The notes under the pieces were generated by a model. The model searched no databases. It was not told the DNA's origin and worked only from the letters and a program-made list of their open reading frames with translations. This document shows positions 30,394 through 40,124 of a stretch of 64,000 bases of DNA, piece after piece; the first letter of the stretch is position 1, and each line of letters begins with the position of its first letter. This stretch comes from Durusdinium trenchii (taxonomy: Eukaryota; Sar; Dinophyceae; Suessiales; Symbiodiniaceae), in assembly GCA_963970005.1 (NCBI GenBank), contig CAXAMN010021396.1:329833-393832 (forward strand), in the 5' to 3' direction. The translations under genes and the position numbers were made by a program.

Positions 30394-30701
30394 GTGAGGT
30401 CCTTCAGTGGTAAAAGCTGAGAGGGAGGAGATGAGGAGTCTACGTATTAGGACCATTAGGAGATCAGTGGCTGGTTGAAAAGAGCAGTTGTTGCGATGCC
30501 ACATGCCCGTTTGCAGCCGCTTCCCATCATCAAAGTCATCGGAACTCCTTCCAAGTCACCTTGCAGCGAAAGAGTGCAGGCAGGAGTGGCCGAGGGGCAG
30601 TGACATGCGTGTTCACGACCATGAAAACCCCACCCCTCTGCCCAATGGGTGGAATCAGCAGCGAACTCTGAACTTGAGGAACACCACACGGGTGTGAATT
30701 C

Positions 30702-30753
30702 GAATAGGGAGACACCCCGTTGGACTTCACCCCCTATAATTAGAATAGGGAAA
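30702..30753 (+). repeat. Interspersed repeat, family C copy 2
   Basis: CGAATAGGGAGACACCCC, then TTAGAATAGGGAAAC 30 bp later. The AATAGGG motif thus occurs twice here, both in the same orientation as the other copies. Confidence 0.5.
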
Positions 30754-30847
30754 CAATATAAAAAAAGGACCATTCACCAGCCGCCATTGGTATGGGGGTT
30801 TCCCTCAGTCTCACAGCCTGGTCTAACAAGAGGAATTCTTCCCACAG

Positions 30848-30987
30848 ATGTCCCACAAGTCGCAGGAAATCGACCAAAAGCGCTGTTTCTCTCCAAGTGG
30901 TGGCCTCCTGACCCGGGAAGTTCCAGCGAGAGCCGCTGGGATCAGAACGTTGTGCGGCACCTGTGTTCCACCTGCCATAACCAGTGA
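30848..30987 (+). CDS. Exon candidate after strong acceptor
   Basis: Follows AAGAGGAATTCTTCCCACAG. Two frames are protein-like: DVPQVAGNRPKALFLSKWWP, PDPGSSSESRWDQNVVRHLC, STCHNQ (stop TGA 30,985), and ATG-started MSHKSQEIDQKRCFSPSGGL. I prefer the first because of the W-W-P and H-L-C-S-T-C-H text. The coding status is better supported than the frame. Confidence 0.45.
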
Positions 30988-31111
30988 ATGGACTTGCAGA
31001 AGAACAAGTCAACTCATGCCAAAGTCTTAAACGTGAAGTGAGGTTTCTTGACCAAGTTGTGATATTGCTCGCGAGTGAATTGCCTGAGCATGCCCGAGTC
31101 AAGAGCAAGTC

Positions 31112-31420
31112 GTGATCATTTTTTTGAGGGGTGTTTCTTGTTTTCCAAGACGTGAGCTGGCTCTTCTTCGTCCCATTGCTGCCCACACTTCCGCCTCAAC
31201 GTTGGATTGTTGCACGATCAAAGCCCTGGCTTATGGATCAACCACACTGGCTGGTGCTTTTTGGCAGGTTTCCCTATTTTGGTGTATCACCCACATCGAA
31301 GTGGATAACTCCCTGTTTGTAGATGCAAATGAACCTTCCAGAGAGACTAGCGCACCCGCCGCACCCACTGGTTGGCGGGCCCACATGAAAAACACCAAAC
31401 CAACCAAGCCAATGGGGTAG
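31112..31420 (+). CDS. Open block, unknown protein
   Basis: 103 codons reading CFPRRELALLRPIAAHTSAS, TLDCCTIKALAYGSTTLAGA, FWQVSLFWCITHIEVDNSLF, VDANEPSRETSAPAAPTGWR. The middle is hydrophobic enough to be a buried or membrane helix. 125 bp after the previous block, same strand. Ends at TAG 31,418. Not recognised. Confidence 0.4.
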   Translation: MIIFLRGVSCFPRRELALLRPIAAHTSASTLDCCTIKALAYGSTTLAGAFWQVSLFWCITHIEVDNSLFVDANEPSRETSAPAAPTGWRAHMKNTKPTKPMG

Positions 31421-32472
31421 CCATTTGGACAGCAATGTGTGTCGTGGAAAACGTTCGACCGTTCGGCTGATTCTGCAGCATTCAGGCGTGATGGCTGAGC
31501 TCAATGAGCTACTTCAGGTGGAGGAGACAAGAACATTAAGGGTATTTTGTGTCTTTTCTCCAGCTCGTGATGAACATGAGTCTTAAAGGGAAAGACAGCA
31601 GAAGACTTGAGTTTTGCTCTTCTGGAAGTGGAGGACATGCTTTCTCTGTTCTTTGTGTGACTGCCCATTCTGGTGGCAACCAGCATCTGCATTTGCATCG
31701 CTGTTTTCGTGAGGGCACCTCCCCTGTGAGTCATGGCACCTCCCCCACCGATCGGGGTGGGCCCCGGTGCCCTGACCCGTGGCCACAGATTTGCCCGTTG
31801 AGCATAGTTGAGCTACTTCAGAACGTGTCTTTTCTATTTCAGCCTTCATGAATGACTTCATAACATTTTATAACTATAATTGTGAGTTAGCTTTGGATAG
31901 CTTAAGTGAGTTCTTTAAGTGAGCTGACTAAGTCGGATGTGTCCATTTTTCCGTTTTCATCCTCATTTCGATCTTTTTCTTTCCGTCACCAACAGGCCTG
32001 GTAGTTTGAGATCAACTTACAAACAGGATGGGACAAAAGAACAGTTTGGTCACGAAAATCACCAAAAACGACTATATGACCATATATGTTAATTAATCTT
32101 CATACATATATACATCTACGATGCTTTCGTCGAAGCTCTTCATACCGATCAACGCCATCCCGACTTGGATCCGAACCCATCACATCGGTCTGTTCGCTTG
32201 GCACTTCTAACATCGGTCCACCCGGTCCGTTGGTGAGGTCAGTATGTCCGGTGGTACCTGAATGTTCCTGAGATTTTTTTGAAGTGGGAAGAGTGAGTGG
32301 GTGTTGTTGATGGGCTTAATTAATAAAGACCCAACATCCATGAGTGAATCATTATAAATCTAGTAAAGAGCCAGAGCCCTTCTTCGCGGAGGTTCAGCCG
32401 GACAGAGCTTTGAGTGCGACAAAGGGGAAACACCATGGGAATCATTTCGCCAGAAGAAACCTGGGTGTGCAT
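31421..32472. other. No confident gene
   Basis: 31,549-31,861 is open on both strands (100 codons + and 93 codons minus, the latter starting KSFMKAEIEKTRSEVAQLCS). From 31,860 to 32,470 AT-rich with frequent stops. Confidence 0.35.
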
Positions 32473-32530
32473 TAGAATAGGGCGACCCCCAAAAGGGGCC
32501 CAGTTCTGAAAACGGACCCCATGGAAGAAG
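32473..32530 (+). repeat. Interspersed repeat, family C copy 3
   Basis: TAGAATAGGGCGACCCCCAA ... GGACCCCATGGAAGAAGGAA. The start and end motifs match the 21,326 copy (AATAGGGAGACC and CCTGGAAGAAGG), with about 15 bp more between them. Confidence 0.5.
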
Positions 32531-32647
32531 GAACATACAGAGACCAAAACCATCGCTGTGGGTATCACGGTCAAACCCGGTTGACCGCTCGGGTTGACCC
32601 CGGTAGGTTGACACCGGTAGGCAACCCATTCTGGTCATTTTCGCTGG

Positions 32648-32776
32648 TCAATTCCCAAAGACCTGGTTCTCAAAGAGGACTTCGTCGAGGAAGCGGAGAC
32701 TGAGCCAGAGGCGCGCGGACGGCTAACTGGATCACCGGCGACAAAGAGATCCAGTGGGGACAGTGGGGACAAATGA
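32648..32776 (+). CDS. Short acidic C-terminal-like block
   Basis: Reads SIPKDLVLKEDFVEEAETEP, EARGRLTGSPATKRSSGDSG, DK, then TGA 32,774. A helix followed by a Ser/Gly/Lys-rich tail is typical of a protein end. A possible acceptor AATTCCCAAAG lies at 32,660. Not recognised. Confidence 0.45.
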   Translation, partial: SIPKDLVLKEDFVEEAETEPEARGRLTGSPATKRSSGDSGDK

Positions 32777-32779
32777 GTG

Positions 32780-34233
32780 AAGCAGATGGTTAGAGTACTG
32801 CCCAGTAATTTGCATGATTAGTAGCCTGTGGTAATTAGTGCAGAATTGTTTTTAGCAAGTACATGTAGTGCCCGAGTAAAGCTTGTTCTTCAAACCAAGG
32901 TGTTCACCCACCCAAGGCCAAATGTTTGCATTTATAAATGAACCTAGTGACTTCGGACGATATTCTTGGACGGGACGTCCCTGAGTAAATCCAGAAAATG
33001 CGGTAAATCCAGACACAACTGGATCCACCATATCTGAGTAAATCCCAGAAACTCTTTGTAAATCCTAGAAAATCTATCGAACTCGGTCTATCAAAGCCGG
33101 GCAGACGAACTCGGTTGCCCAGAAGGGATGTGAATAGGATAGAGTACCAGACGTTTGGTCGCTCCGCAAAGGCTCCAAGGATTTGGATGCTTACCAGCTA
33201 GAATTCAACAAGCACATGATAAAATGTTTGTTGTTGTTTCTCCAAAACCCCGCGTAAGCTGCGGTGCCTGATTCTTTCGGAAAAGTGTTGGTTTTCCAAG
33301 CATTCATACTGTAGCTGTAGCAATTGCAATGCCATGGCAAGCTAAAGCTTCGAGAACGACTTCAAGTATTGCAGAAGAAACGTATGAATCTGAAATTAAG
33401 TGATATATATATATATATATACAAACTTGTTTCAAGGTCACAACAGCATCCTCAGAGGATTGTTTCAGCTGGAGTTTCATCAAACTTCCAAAGAAATTAA
33501 TTTGGACCTGATCGACTGGCGCGGTGTCGGCGCGAAAAAACGGGTTCGGACGAAAACCACGCTTCGGTGTTGAGCGGTGAGCGGTTGATCGCTGAGGTCG
33601 CTGTCGGATCCACCCGACCAAGTTGAAGGATTGTTGCGAGAGTATTCCAAGGGGTCGTATTTTCTTCCTTTGTTTCAGGAGTTCAAGTGAAATTGATTTA
33701 ACTAATTCGCAACTTGGCAGGTTGCGTTTGTCAACGTTGGGGACGTGTTGAGACAGTCTTGATGTAGCTAGGCCAAGCTTCTATGATCTTTCCAGCCTCC
33801 CTGACTGGGAATATCCGAACTCAAGGTGGTTCCGAACTGCAAACAGGAATGACTGGCAAACAGACCAGCCAAAACACCATGAAACACCCAGAACCCACAG
33901 GAACCTGGCTCCGCTTTGCCTTGGCTCGTCGGAGAAACGGTTTCTGGGTACCACATCTGCTGGATGGACAAAAGCTCTTGACTGTTACCAGTCTGACTCA
34001 TCTGACGTTTGACCGTTTGAAGCTCTTCGGCGTACATCCGAACCGACCCGACAGTGTGTGAGATCCTGACATCCGCGCCTGGGGAGTGGTTTGACCACCT
34101 GTTTGGTTCAATGGTCCTTTCGTGGCCGCCATTGCCATCAAAAAGTGTCAATATCACCACCCCCCCGACCACACCCTTCCGCGCCTCCCCGTTTCGGCCG
34201 AAGGAAGCTCGGTTTTTCGCGCGTGCTTTTCAG
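32780..34233. other. Mostly intron-like
   Basis: TGAGTAAATCC repeats at 32,980-33,075, (TA)n at 33,402-33,420. A minus-strand block 33,520-33,620 reads GFRPNPFFRADTAPVDQ before a GTCCAA donor and could be a minus exon, but another minus frame is as good. 33,768-34,172 minus (134 codons) is open without motif. Confidence 0.35.
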
Positions 34234-34335
34234 GCCGAGAAACCGACGCCTTCACGCCGGAGGCTTGCCCAGGCGGCTTGGCGCGTGGCTCGACCGTGTA
34301 CGGCTCGCGACGCAGCCGGGCTTCGCAGAGGCTAA
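34234..34335 (+). CDS. Exon candidate, Arg/Ala-rich helix
   Basis: Follows TTTTTCGCGCGTGCTTTTCAG. Reads AEKPTPSRRRLAQAAWRVAR, PCTARDAAGLRRG, then TAA. The frame is also open upstream (FRPKEARFFARAFQ). A basic amphipathic helix, but composition is partly driven by GC-rich sequence and all three frames are open. Confidence 0.4.
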   Translation, partial: AEKPTPSRRRLAQAAWRVARPCTARDAAGLRRG

Positions 34336-35720
34336 GCCGGGCTAGAGCTCGGCTGAGGAGATGGTGAGATGGGGAGAGCGTGGATCAAAGGGATACAGAA
34401 GCATCAACAAATCCGTCGATTTGGGGGTCTCAATGAAAAGGGGGCGGTGGGACAGGTGATGGGCTGGAGAAAAAAAGCGGGCCGGCGTGGCTTCAAGAAT
34501 GCTTTAGTTGATAGGATGATAGGATGCTTTAGGTATCGAATCTTTGGTATGTTCCCTTAGGCCCAGAGCCCATGCCTCTCGAGAATAATTAGAGCAAATG
34601 AGCAGTCCCAGCCCATAGTGACTGAAAGGGGGTTGTGCCATGCCGCCGGTGGGTGGTTTGATATGCCCATGACGAAAAACGGCCTGGGCCTTCCTAAGAA
34701 GGCCAATGTGGGAAGTGGATTGATTTCAATTAACAGATTAACATCTACTAGTTCATCTAGTTCTCCATTGCCGACCCCCAGTTCTCCACAGCATCGATCC
34801 TATGGACAGTCCGTGTCTGTTCTGTAGCTTCCCACGCTCGCGACCGACAGCGGTTTCTTCCAACGAGTACCGGGGGAAACCGGGGGAAACGCGGACCGGA
34901 AGGATGTGAAACGAGGGCCAGGCGCCCGAAGGTGGCAGGGAACGGCGCCCTACGTTGGACGAAGAAGCCGTTTTTAGGAGGACATGGCCTGTTGCTATGG
35001 GAGACTTTTTGCAATGAGGGAATACATTAATTCATTAATTTAAGAGAAACCAAATTTAAAATGATTGGACTAGCTTCCATCGGTGCAGTTTTCGTTTCTG
35101 CTTTGAGGCACTAGCAGCTGTGCTGCTGTGTGTCGGGGCGTGCGGTTGCTAAGCACAGCTGGAAGTTGGTTGTGCCATCCGGGTGAAGAATCTTCCTGGA
35201 TACATGTTGACTTCAAAAAGTGTTCGTTCTCACTCTCCACATTTATCTTATAAGGCATTCGACAGAGAGGATGCATGTTACGACAAGCGTGGAAGGATTG
35301 ATAATGATTTTTTGGATTTGTCTTGGCTTCGAGAAGGCGCGGTGTTTCTTGGACATGCTTGGCAAGCATGCCGTTGTAATGTTCTAGAGCTAGCGATCTG
35401 TTCAGCCGGAACTAACTTTGGAATGCAGCCCCACTTTCCAACTTCCTTTGCCATGTCCCACTTTTGGAAGGGCACTACGTTGAGAACCGCCTCGCCAAAG
35501 TAACCGCGGGCACATGGTGCGGCGCCATCCACGGCGTCACTGTTGATGTTTTCTATGTCAGATCTTGACCAACGCAACAATCCAAGTGTTCGATGACCTT
35601 CATTGACTTGGGAGGGTCAAAATGTAGACCCCGTAAACAAGTCGCAAGTGACTACATGAGCAGATACACAATGCTTCGACATGTATGACAATGTATGCTG
35701 ATTTGTCGTATAGATAAAAT
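34336..35720. other. No confident gene
   Basis: 34,757-35,014 minus and 35,183-35,503 + are open. The latter includes HSPHLSYKAFDREDACYDKR, moderately protein-like. (GGGGAAACC)2 duplication near 34,870. AT-rich at 35,020-35,060. Confidence 0.35.
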
Positions 35721-35970
35721 GTGCAGAATGACCTGCCAGATCCTGCACGTCGTCCTTTTGCTTGCATGTTCAGACAGGCAGACAGGCCTAGTTCGGCCTC
35801 ACCGAACTCCGCACCGTCCACCGCACCTGCCGCCCAAGCAGCCCGCTCCCAGGGTGCTTTGCCTGGTGCCTTCTCCCATGATGTCCTCCAGAGTGAACGG
35901 AATCCAGGCGACGAACCGGAACCGAAGCTGCGGGGTCTCCCGAAGCTGCGGTCTCCGGAGATCGTCCGGA
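35721..35970 (+). CDS. Open block, Ser/Ala/Pro-rich
   Basis: Reads SSASPNSAPSTAPAAQAARS, QGALPGAFSHDVLQSERNPG, DEPEPKLRGLPKLRSPEIV. Disordered linker composition. The same frame runs without interruption into the family A repeat that follows, adding WKTTIPTLIQPLVGRGKPSS and so on. That extension is repeat-derived. An acceptor-like TTCAGACAG lies at about 35,778. Confidence 0.4.
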
Positions 35971-36088
35971 GTGTTACACCCTGGAAGACGACGATCCCGA
36001 CCTTGATTCAACCACTGGTTGGTAGAGGAAAACCATCTTCCAGGGGGCCAGGACGTGAGGGTCTATGTGAGTTTTCGGGAGTGTTAAG
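35969..36088 (+). mobile_element. Family A repeat, copy 2
   Basis: Begins GTGTTACACCCTGGAAGACG, contains TTGGTAGAGGAAAACC and ATCTTCCAGGGGGCC, and ends GTTTTCGGGAGTGTTA. This is the most complete copy (about 118 bp). The ends TACACCC and GGGAGTGTTA are imperfect inverted repeats. The internal CTGGAAGA and TCTTCCAG pair too. Confidence 0.65.
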
Positions 36089-36740
36089 TCCAGAACTGAA
36101 GACTATTCAGACTCGGATAGACTTACCAGATGGACTCCAGACATGATCAACCTACGGTTTGGGGCTCCAAAGGAACTTGATTCACTGCCAAGTGAGTCAA
36201 GTTCCTTAAGGACTCTTTGGAATTCTCCGAAACAGACTCTAGTCTAGTGCTGTTTATATACTAGTGGTTGCACGTGTTGGTTAAACAATGTTAAGCAGGG
36301 TTCCTTGTCGGCCCAACTCGGCGCTTCTGACACCTTCGATCCTTCGTTGAGGAAGAACTGGCGGAATCGGTTTCCTGGGGCGCCTCTTTTCGTGGAGCCC
36401 CGATATGTATAACCTGTGAAATATGTAGAACCTGTATAGTATAGAACCATACATCCGTCTACATAAGACCAATGGCATACTCTTGCACCTCCATTGCACC
36501 TCCAGGAATTCGTTTCAAGCCAGCCCTCATGCTTGCTTGGGAACCTGGATTTCCAACAAAGCTGCCTCAATTTCAGGCAGAGTGAGTGCCATAGATTGAT
36601 GATCATGATGTTTCCCCTATAGATCTTTCTGTCATCCCTCCTGTCCACCTCCATGTCACCGCCACCTCCCCTCTTCCCAACCTCACGGCGTCACGTCGTG
36701 CCGTCCGAGAGACCGGGGCACACGACTCGAGAGTCCTCGA
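36089..36740. other. No gene supported
   Basis: A minus frame of 136 codons (36,244-36,654) is open but reads as noise. The inverted motif AAGGAACTTGATTCAC/GTGAGTCAAGTTCCTT at 36,169-36,206 can form a hairpin. Confidence 0.45.
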
Positions 36741-36795
36741 CGACGTGAGACTCGTCGGGACGACGTGAGACTCGTCGGGACGACGTGAGAAGCGA
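36741..36795. repeat. 20-bp tandem repeat
   Basis: CGACGTGAGACTCGTCGGGA repeated about 2.7 times, identical between copies. CpG-rich. It directly precedes the inverted-repeat complex. Confidence 0.9.
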
Positions 36796-36823
36796 CTCGA
36801 CTCGTTCTAATAGCTTCTTCTTA

Positions 36824-36974
36824 CTACTAGGAACAGGTGCCACGCTAGTAGTAACAGGTGCCTTACTAGTAGTAACAAGAAGCTATTAGAATTAAAATTA
36901 AAGTAAATTTAATAGCTTCTTGTTACTACTAGTAAGGCACCTGTTACTACTAGCGTGGCACCTGTTCCTAGTAG
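36824..36974. repeat. Perfect 65-bp inverted repeat, AT loop
   Basis: Arm 36,824-36,888 is the exact reverse complement of 36,910-36,974, separated by a 21-bp A/T-only-like spacer (AATTAAAATTAAAG). The arms contain GTTACTACTAGTAAGGCACC and TACTAGCGTGGCACCTG. Arm length without mismatch implies a recent origin or active correction. It could form a cruciform, or a hairpin RNA if transcribed. Confidence 0.95.
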
Positions 36975-37165
36975 CTTCTTTGTTACTACTAGTAAGGCAC
37001 CTGTTACTACTAGCGTGGCACCTGTTCCTAGTAGCTTCTTGTTACTACTAGTAAGGCACCTGTTACTACTAGCGTGGCACCTGTTCCTAGTAGCTTCTTT
37101 GTTACTACTAGTAAGGCACCTGTTACTACTAGTAAGGCACTTGTTTCTAATAGCTTCATTTTGAT
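36914..37165. repeat. 60-bp tandem array, about four copies
   Basis: Units starting AGCTTCTTTGTTACTACTAG and ending GGCACCTGTTCCTAGT, of 59-60 bp. Each contains two diverged half-units of about 22 bp around GTTACTACTAG. The right arm of the inverted repeat is the first unit, so the array has one inverted unit on its left. The fourth unit is altered (TTGTTTCTAATAGCTTC). Open frames here on minus (VVTGALLVVTKKLLGTGAT) are satellite artefacts. Confidence 0.95.
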
Positions 37166-37169
37166 GCTT

Positions 37170-37439
37170 GGGTGGTGCAGGAGCAGTACGAGATGCCGCC
37201 CATGGGACAATGCTTGTGTCTCTTTGATGTCGACCGAACCTTGACCTCCAGGCGGACGGGACCGTACGCGTGGCGGGTACGCGTGGCGAGAGGAAGAGCT
37301 GAGAGGAAGAGCGGTAAGACCGGGAGGAGCGACTGGGACGTGTGAAGTGAGAGAGGTGATCCAGATGCCACCCACTGGCGAGGATTCCCACTGGCTTTCC
37401 CTAATGATCCCTGATGAGAGAATAGTATTTCAGGATATT
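37170..37439. other. Possible minus-strand exon, unresolved
   Basis: On minus, PGGQGSVDIKETQALSHGRH then LVLLLHHPSIKMKL is protein-like near 37,160-37,245. A second minus frame gives ATRTRHAYGPVRLEVKVRST. The frames run into the satellite, so no call is made. Confidence 0.3.
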
Positions 37440-37754
37440 TCAGGATAGTTCAGGCACAGCTGTAGGCGTTGGCCATGTCATGTTACCATGATCTTGATCT
37501 GTGCTGTTGGCGAATGCGTCGTTTTCCTCAACACAGTGACCATATAGTCTATGATCACCTCCTTGTGGTACTGGTGGCCAAAGCACACCCACCACAGCTG
37601 GTGCTAAAGCCACCAACGCTTTTAAAGCCACCACAGTTGTGGTGACCATGCCTTTAAAGCCCACCCGACACATCCAGACCGTTCTCCCACCGCACCTGGT
37701 GCGCTGTGACGGCTCACCGCTCATCACCGCCACCGCCATCGGCTCGAGTGTCAC
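37440..37754 (-). CDS. Minus open block with hydrophobic stretch
   Basis: 105 codons: MAVAVMSGEPSQRTRCGGRT, VWMCRVGFKGMVTTTVVALK, ALVALAPAVVGVLWPPVPQG. A hydrophobic run of about 25 residues could be membrane-spanning. The DNA there has GTGGTGGCTTTAAA repeats that could create it. Strand and reality uncertain. Confidence 0.3.
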   Translation of the reverse strand: MTLEPMAVAVMSGEPSQRTRCGGRTVWMCRVGFKGMVTTTVVALKALVALAPAVVGVLWPPVPQGGDHRLYGHCVEENDAFANSTDQDHGNMTWPTPTAVPELS

Positions 37755-38707
37755 ACGCTCCCCATGCGCGAAGTGGTCGGAAGTCTTCGGCCACTAGTCA
37801 TCGACGTGTTCGCGCGCATACGTGAAATGTGTGGTCTGTGAAGTGAAAGGTGTGGAGGATCCAACTGCCTTCGGTTCGGTACTTGGTAGTGTATTTATAT
37901 ATTTAGACATCAGACATCTAAATAGATAGGAATGTAGATCTTCACTAATGATGTGTTGGAAAGCGTTTCTATCTATTTGGGGACCACTATATATATATAT
38001 AGAGATGCAATGCAGAACTTACTTCAGCTCCTTGCATGACCTGCAAGATCATGCAAGCATATGCCTTTGGACAATTCATAATTACTACTGTCAACAATAA
38101 GATTTGTTATTACATGATCCTCTTTGTCTTCCTCAGCTCCAAGCGATCTCACCCAGCTTGCGGGACTCACCACCCTGGGGCCGTGATGGCGCTCACGCCC
38201 TTTTTCGCTCGAACTCGTCCGTCCATGTGACACAGGTGTCCATGTGTTTTCACTCCATGTGACACAATGGAGGTAGATGTCAGAGTCTAGAGATGTTTTT
38301 CAACTAGGGTGACCAGTCCAGATAGGCTTTCAGACTATGATTCATTCGAGGTAGATCTCCCAGAAATTCTTTGCGGTTCGGCGATGCCACTGGGTGAGGT
38401 GTCCCCATATCCTCCACTCCCAGGATATGCCGCCTATGGTTCTACATCCTGATCTTCGAAACCACCCTTGCATGTATGGGACTCAGACAATGAGGAATCT
38501 CATGCACTTTAATGTGTTTGAGGCATGGAGAGAACCCTGATTATATAATGGTTCATATTGAGATATGTGCACTGATGTTTGAAATAGCTTGATCTATATA
38601 CTTACATGCTATATATATATATTTATCTATACCATGAAGGTGGTCCTGATCATTTGACCAATCAAGGTGGGGACTTTGGGGGGGTCCAAGTTTAGGGGCA
38701 TAGGTAT
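37755..38707. other. No gene seen
   Basis: AT-rich segments (37,985-38,005, 38,600-38,622 (TA)n), stops in every frame. Confidence 0.5.
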
Positions 38708-38782
38708 CATCAAAAAAAGGGAGCATCAAAAAAAAAACAGGATCAACAAAAAGAAAAAGCGAATCAAAAAAATAATATTCCT
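38708..38782. repeat. A-rich imperfect repeat (GGGAGCATCAAAA)n
   Basis: Runs of 5-9 A separated by GCATC or GGATC, about five units. On the + strand it immediately precedes the CTGGTCC minisatellite. Confidence 0.8.
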
Positions 38783-38811
38783 TGATAGGCCTCTTCTGCT
38801 GCTCTCCTGGC

Positions 38812-39028
38812 CTTGTGGTCTGCGGGTCCTCTGGTAATGTGGTCCTTTGGTCCCTTGGTCCTCTGGTCCACTGGTCCTTTGGTCCCCTGGTCCCTTGGTC
38901 CTTTAGTCCACTGGTCCCCTAGTCCTCCGGTCTCCTGGTCCTGTGGTCCGCTGGTCCCCTGGTATCCTAGTCCTTCTGTCTCCTGGTCCGCTGGTCTTTT
39001 GCTCTCCTACGGCGCTCGTCTGTCGATC
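38812..39028. repeat. CTGGTCC minisatellite
   Basis: About 25 imperfect units of 7-9 bp around CTGGTCC, CTTGGTCC and TTTGGTCC. The + strand is almost free of A. It stays open in one frame (LVPWSLGPLVHWSPSPPVSW) only because the unit lacks stops. Confidence 0.95.
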
Positions 39029-39029
39029 T

Positions 39030-39664
39030 CCTGGTCCCCTGCTTGCGCAAATAGAGGCTGGATTGCTTTCTACTAGAGGCAGCTCCCTGGGAAGAAAGTA
39101 GGTACCCAACGATAAGGTTGCCGTCCAGTCATTGAGTAGCCCTACTCGAAAAATGGTTCACCAGTGGAAATAGCTCCCTACTAGGAGGGAGCTCCTGGGG
39201 AGGTACACTCTCCTCTACTACCCCAACCATCCTCAGTGGGCTAGAATATTGTTTTTTTGATTACCTTTTTATTTTTTTTATTGATCCCCGTTGAATATTT
39301 TTTTGGTTCTATGTTTATTTTGATCCCTTACCCAATCTAGGAGTCCTTCCGTGTGAAGCTGGTGTGTTTCCCATGTCCCAACTGGAGCAGCTTCCGGACA
39401 TAAGACATCGGGACCAAGTGGATTTTCTCAACATCTTCAGGTGAAAGGCTAGTCAAGCTCACAGGTGGGGGGTACCACTGATCACTATTGATCAGAACAT
39501 ATCAGAACTCTTCCCCAAAGATCCCCAAAGACTCCTGATGGATTGATGGAGTGTCCCTGCAAAAACCTGTTGATGAAGTGCCTATAGCCACATAGCTCGG
39601 GCGTTGCGCGCGTGCATCATGCACAGGCCACGAGCCCTTTGCGTTCGATGGGGTTCCTCGGCTA
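39030..39664. other. No gene; short palindromes
   Basis: AGCTCCCTACTAGGAGGGAGCT-like palindrome at 39,172-39,193 and a second GCAGCTCCCTGGGAAG at 39,079. T-rich tract 39,250-39,310. Confidence 0.5.
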
Positions 39665-39986
39665 AGAACAAGGTGACGCAAGTGGACAAGCATGTGCGGC
39701 ATGGATGCTGGTGAACGTCGATGCCGTCTTCGGCATCGATGTCAAACCCTCCCTCCAGTGGTCGGGAGGTTTTGCAAAGAACCAGGTCTCGTCGCCTGAA
39801 AAAAAGGATCCTTTTTGGGATCCAACTCTATGGATCCAATCACAAGACTTCCTCGAGGGTCGGGATATGCGGATATGCATGTGTGATGCTGCTTCAGACT
39901 CACCTTCAGACTATCTGATCAGAAGGGGCCGAGTATATTTGTCCTGCGCATGTGACCATGTGCGCCGCCAGACCCACTATGCCTAA
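39665..39986 (+). CDS. Open block, unknown protein
   Basis: Reads SGQACAAWMLVNVDAVFGID, VKPSLQWSGGFAKNQVSSPE, KKDPFWDPTLWIQSQDFLEG, RDMRICMCDAASDSPSDYLI, RRGRVYLSCACDHVRRQTHY. Over 100 codons of good protein-like text ending at TAA. First of five co-oriented blocks over 2.3 kb, probably parts of one gene. No motif recognised. Confidence 0.45.
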
Positions 39987-40124
39987 GGAGACGGGCCATG
40001 CCTTCCTGGCAAGATGCGCTTTGCCACTGGTCTCAGCAGCAGAGGTGGCCAAGAACGCCATGTGACATGGTTTTGTGCGGTTTTGTGCACCGAAGAATGC
40101 CTCTTCTTTGGATAGACCCTGTAA

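Noticed and set aside
36909-37391. Minus-strand 161-codon frame with LLVVTGALLVVT repeats
   Set aside because: It is the translation of the 60-bp satellite, and frames shift with the unit.
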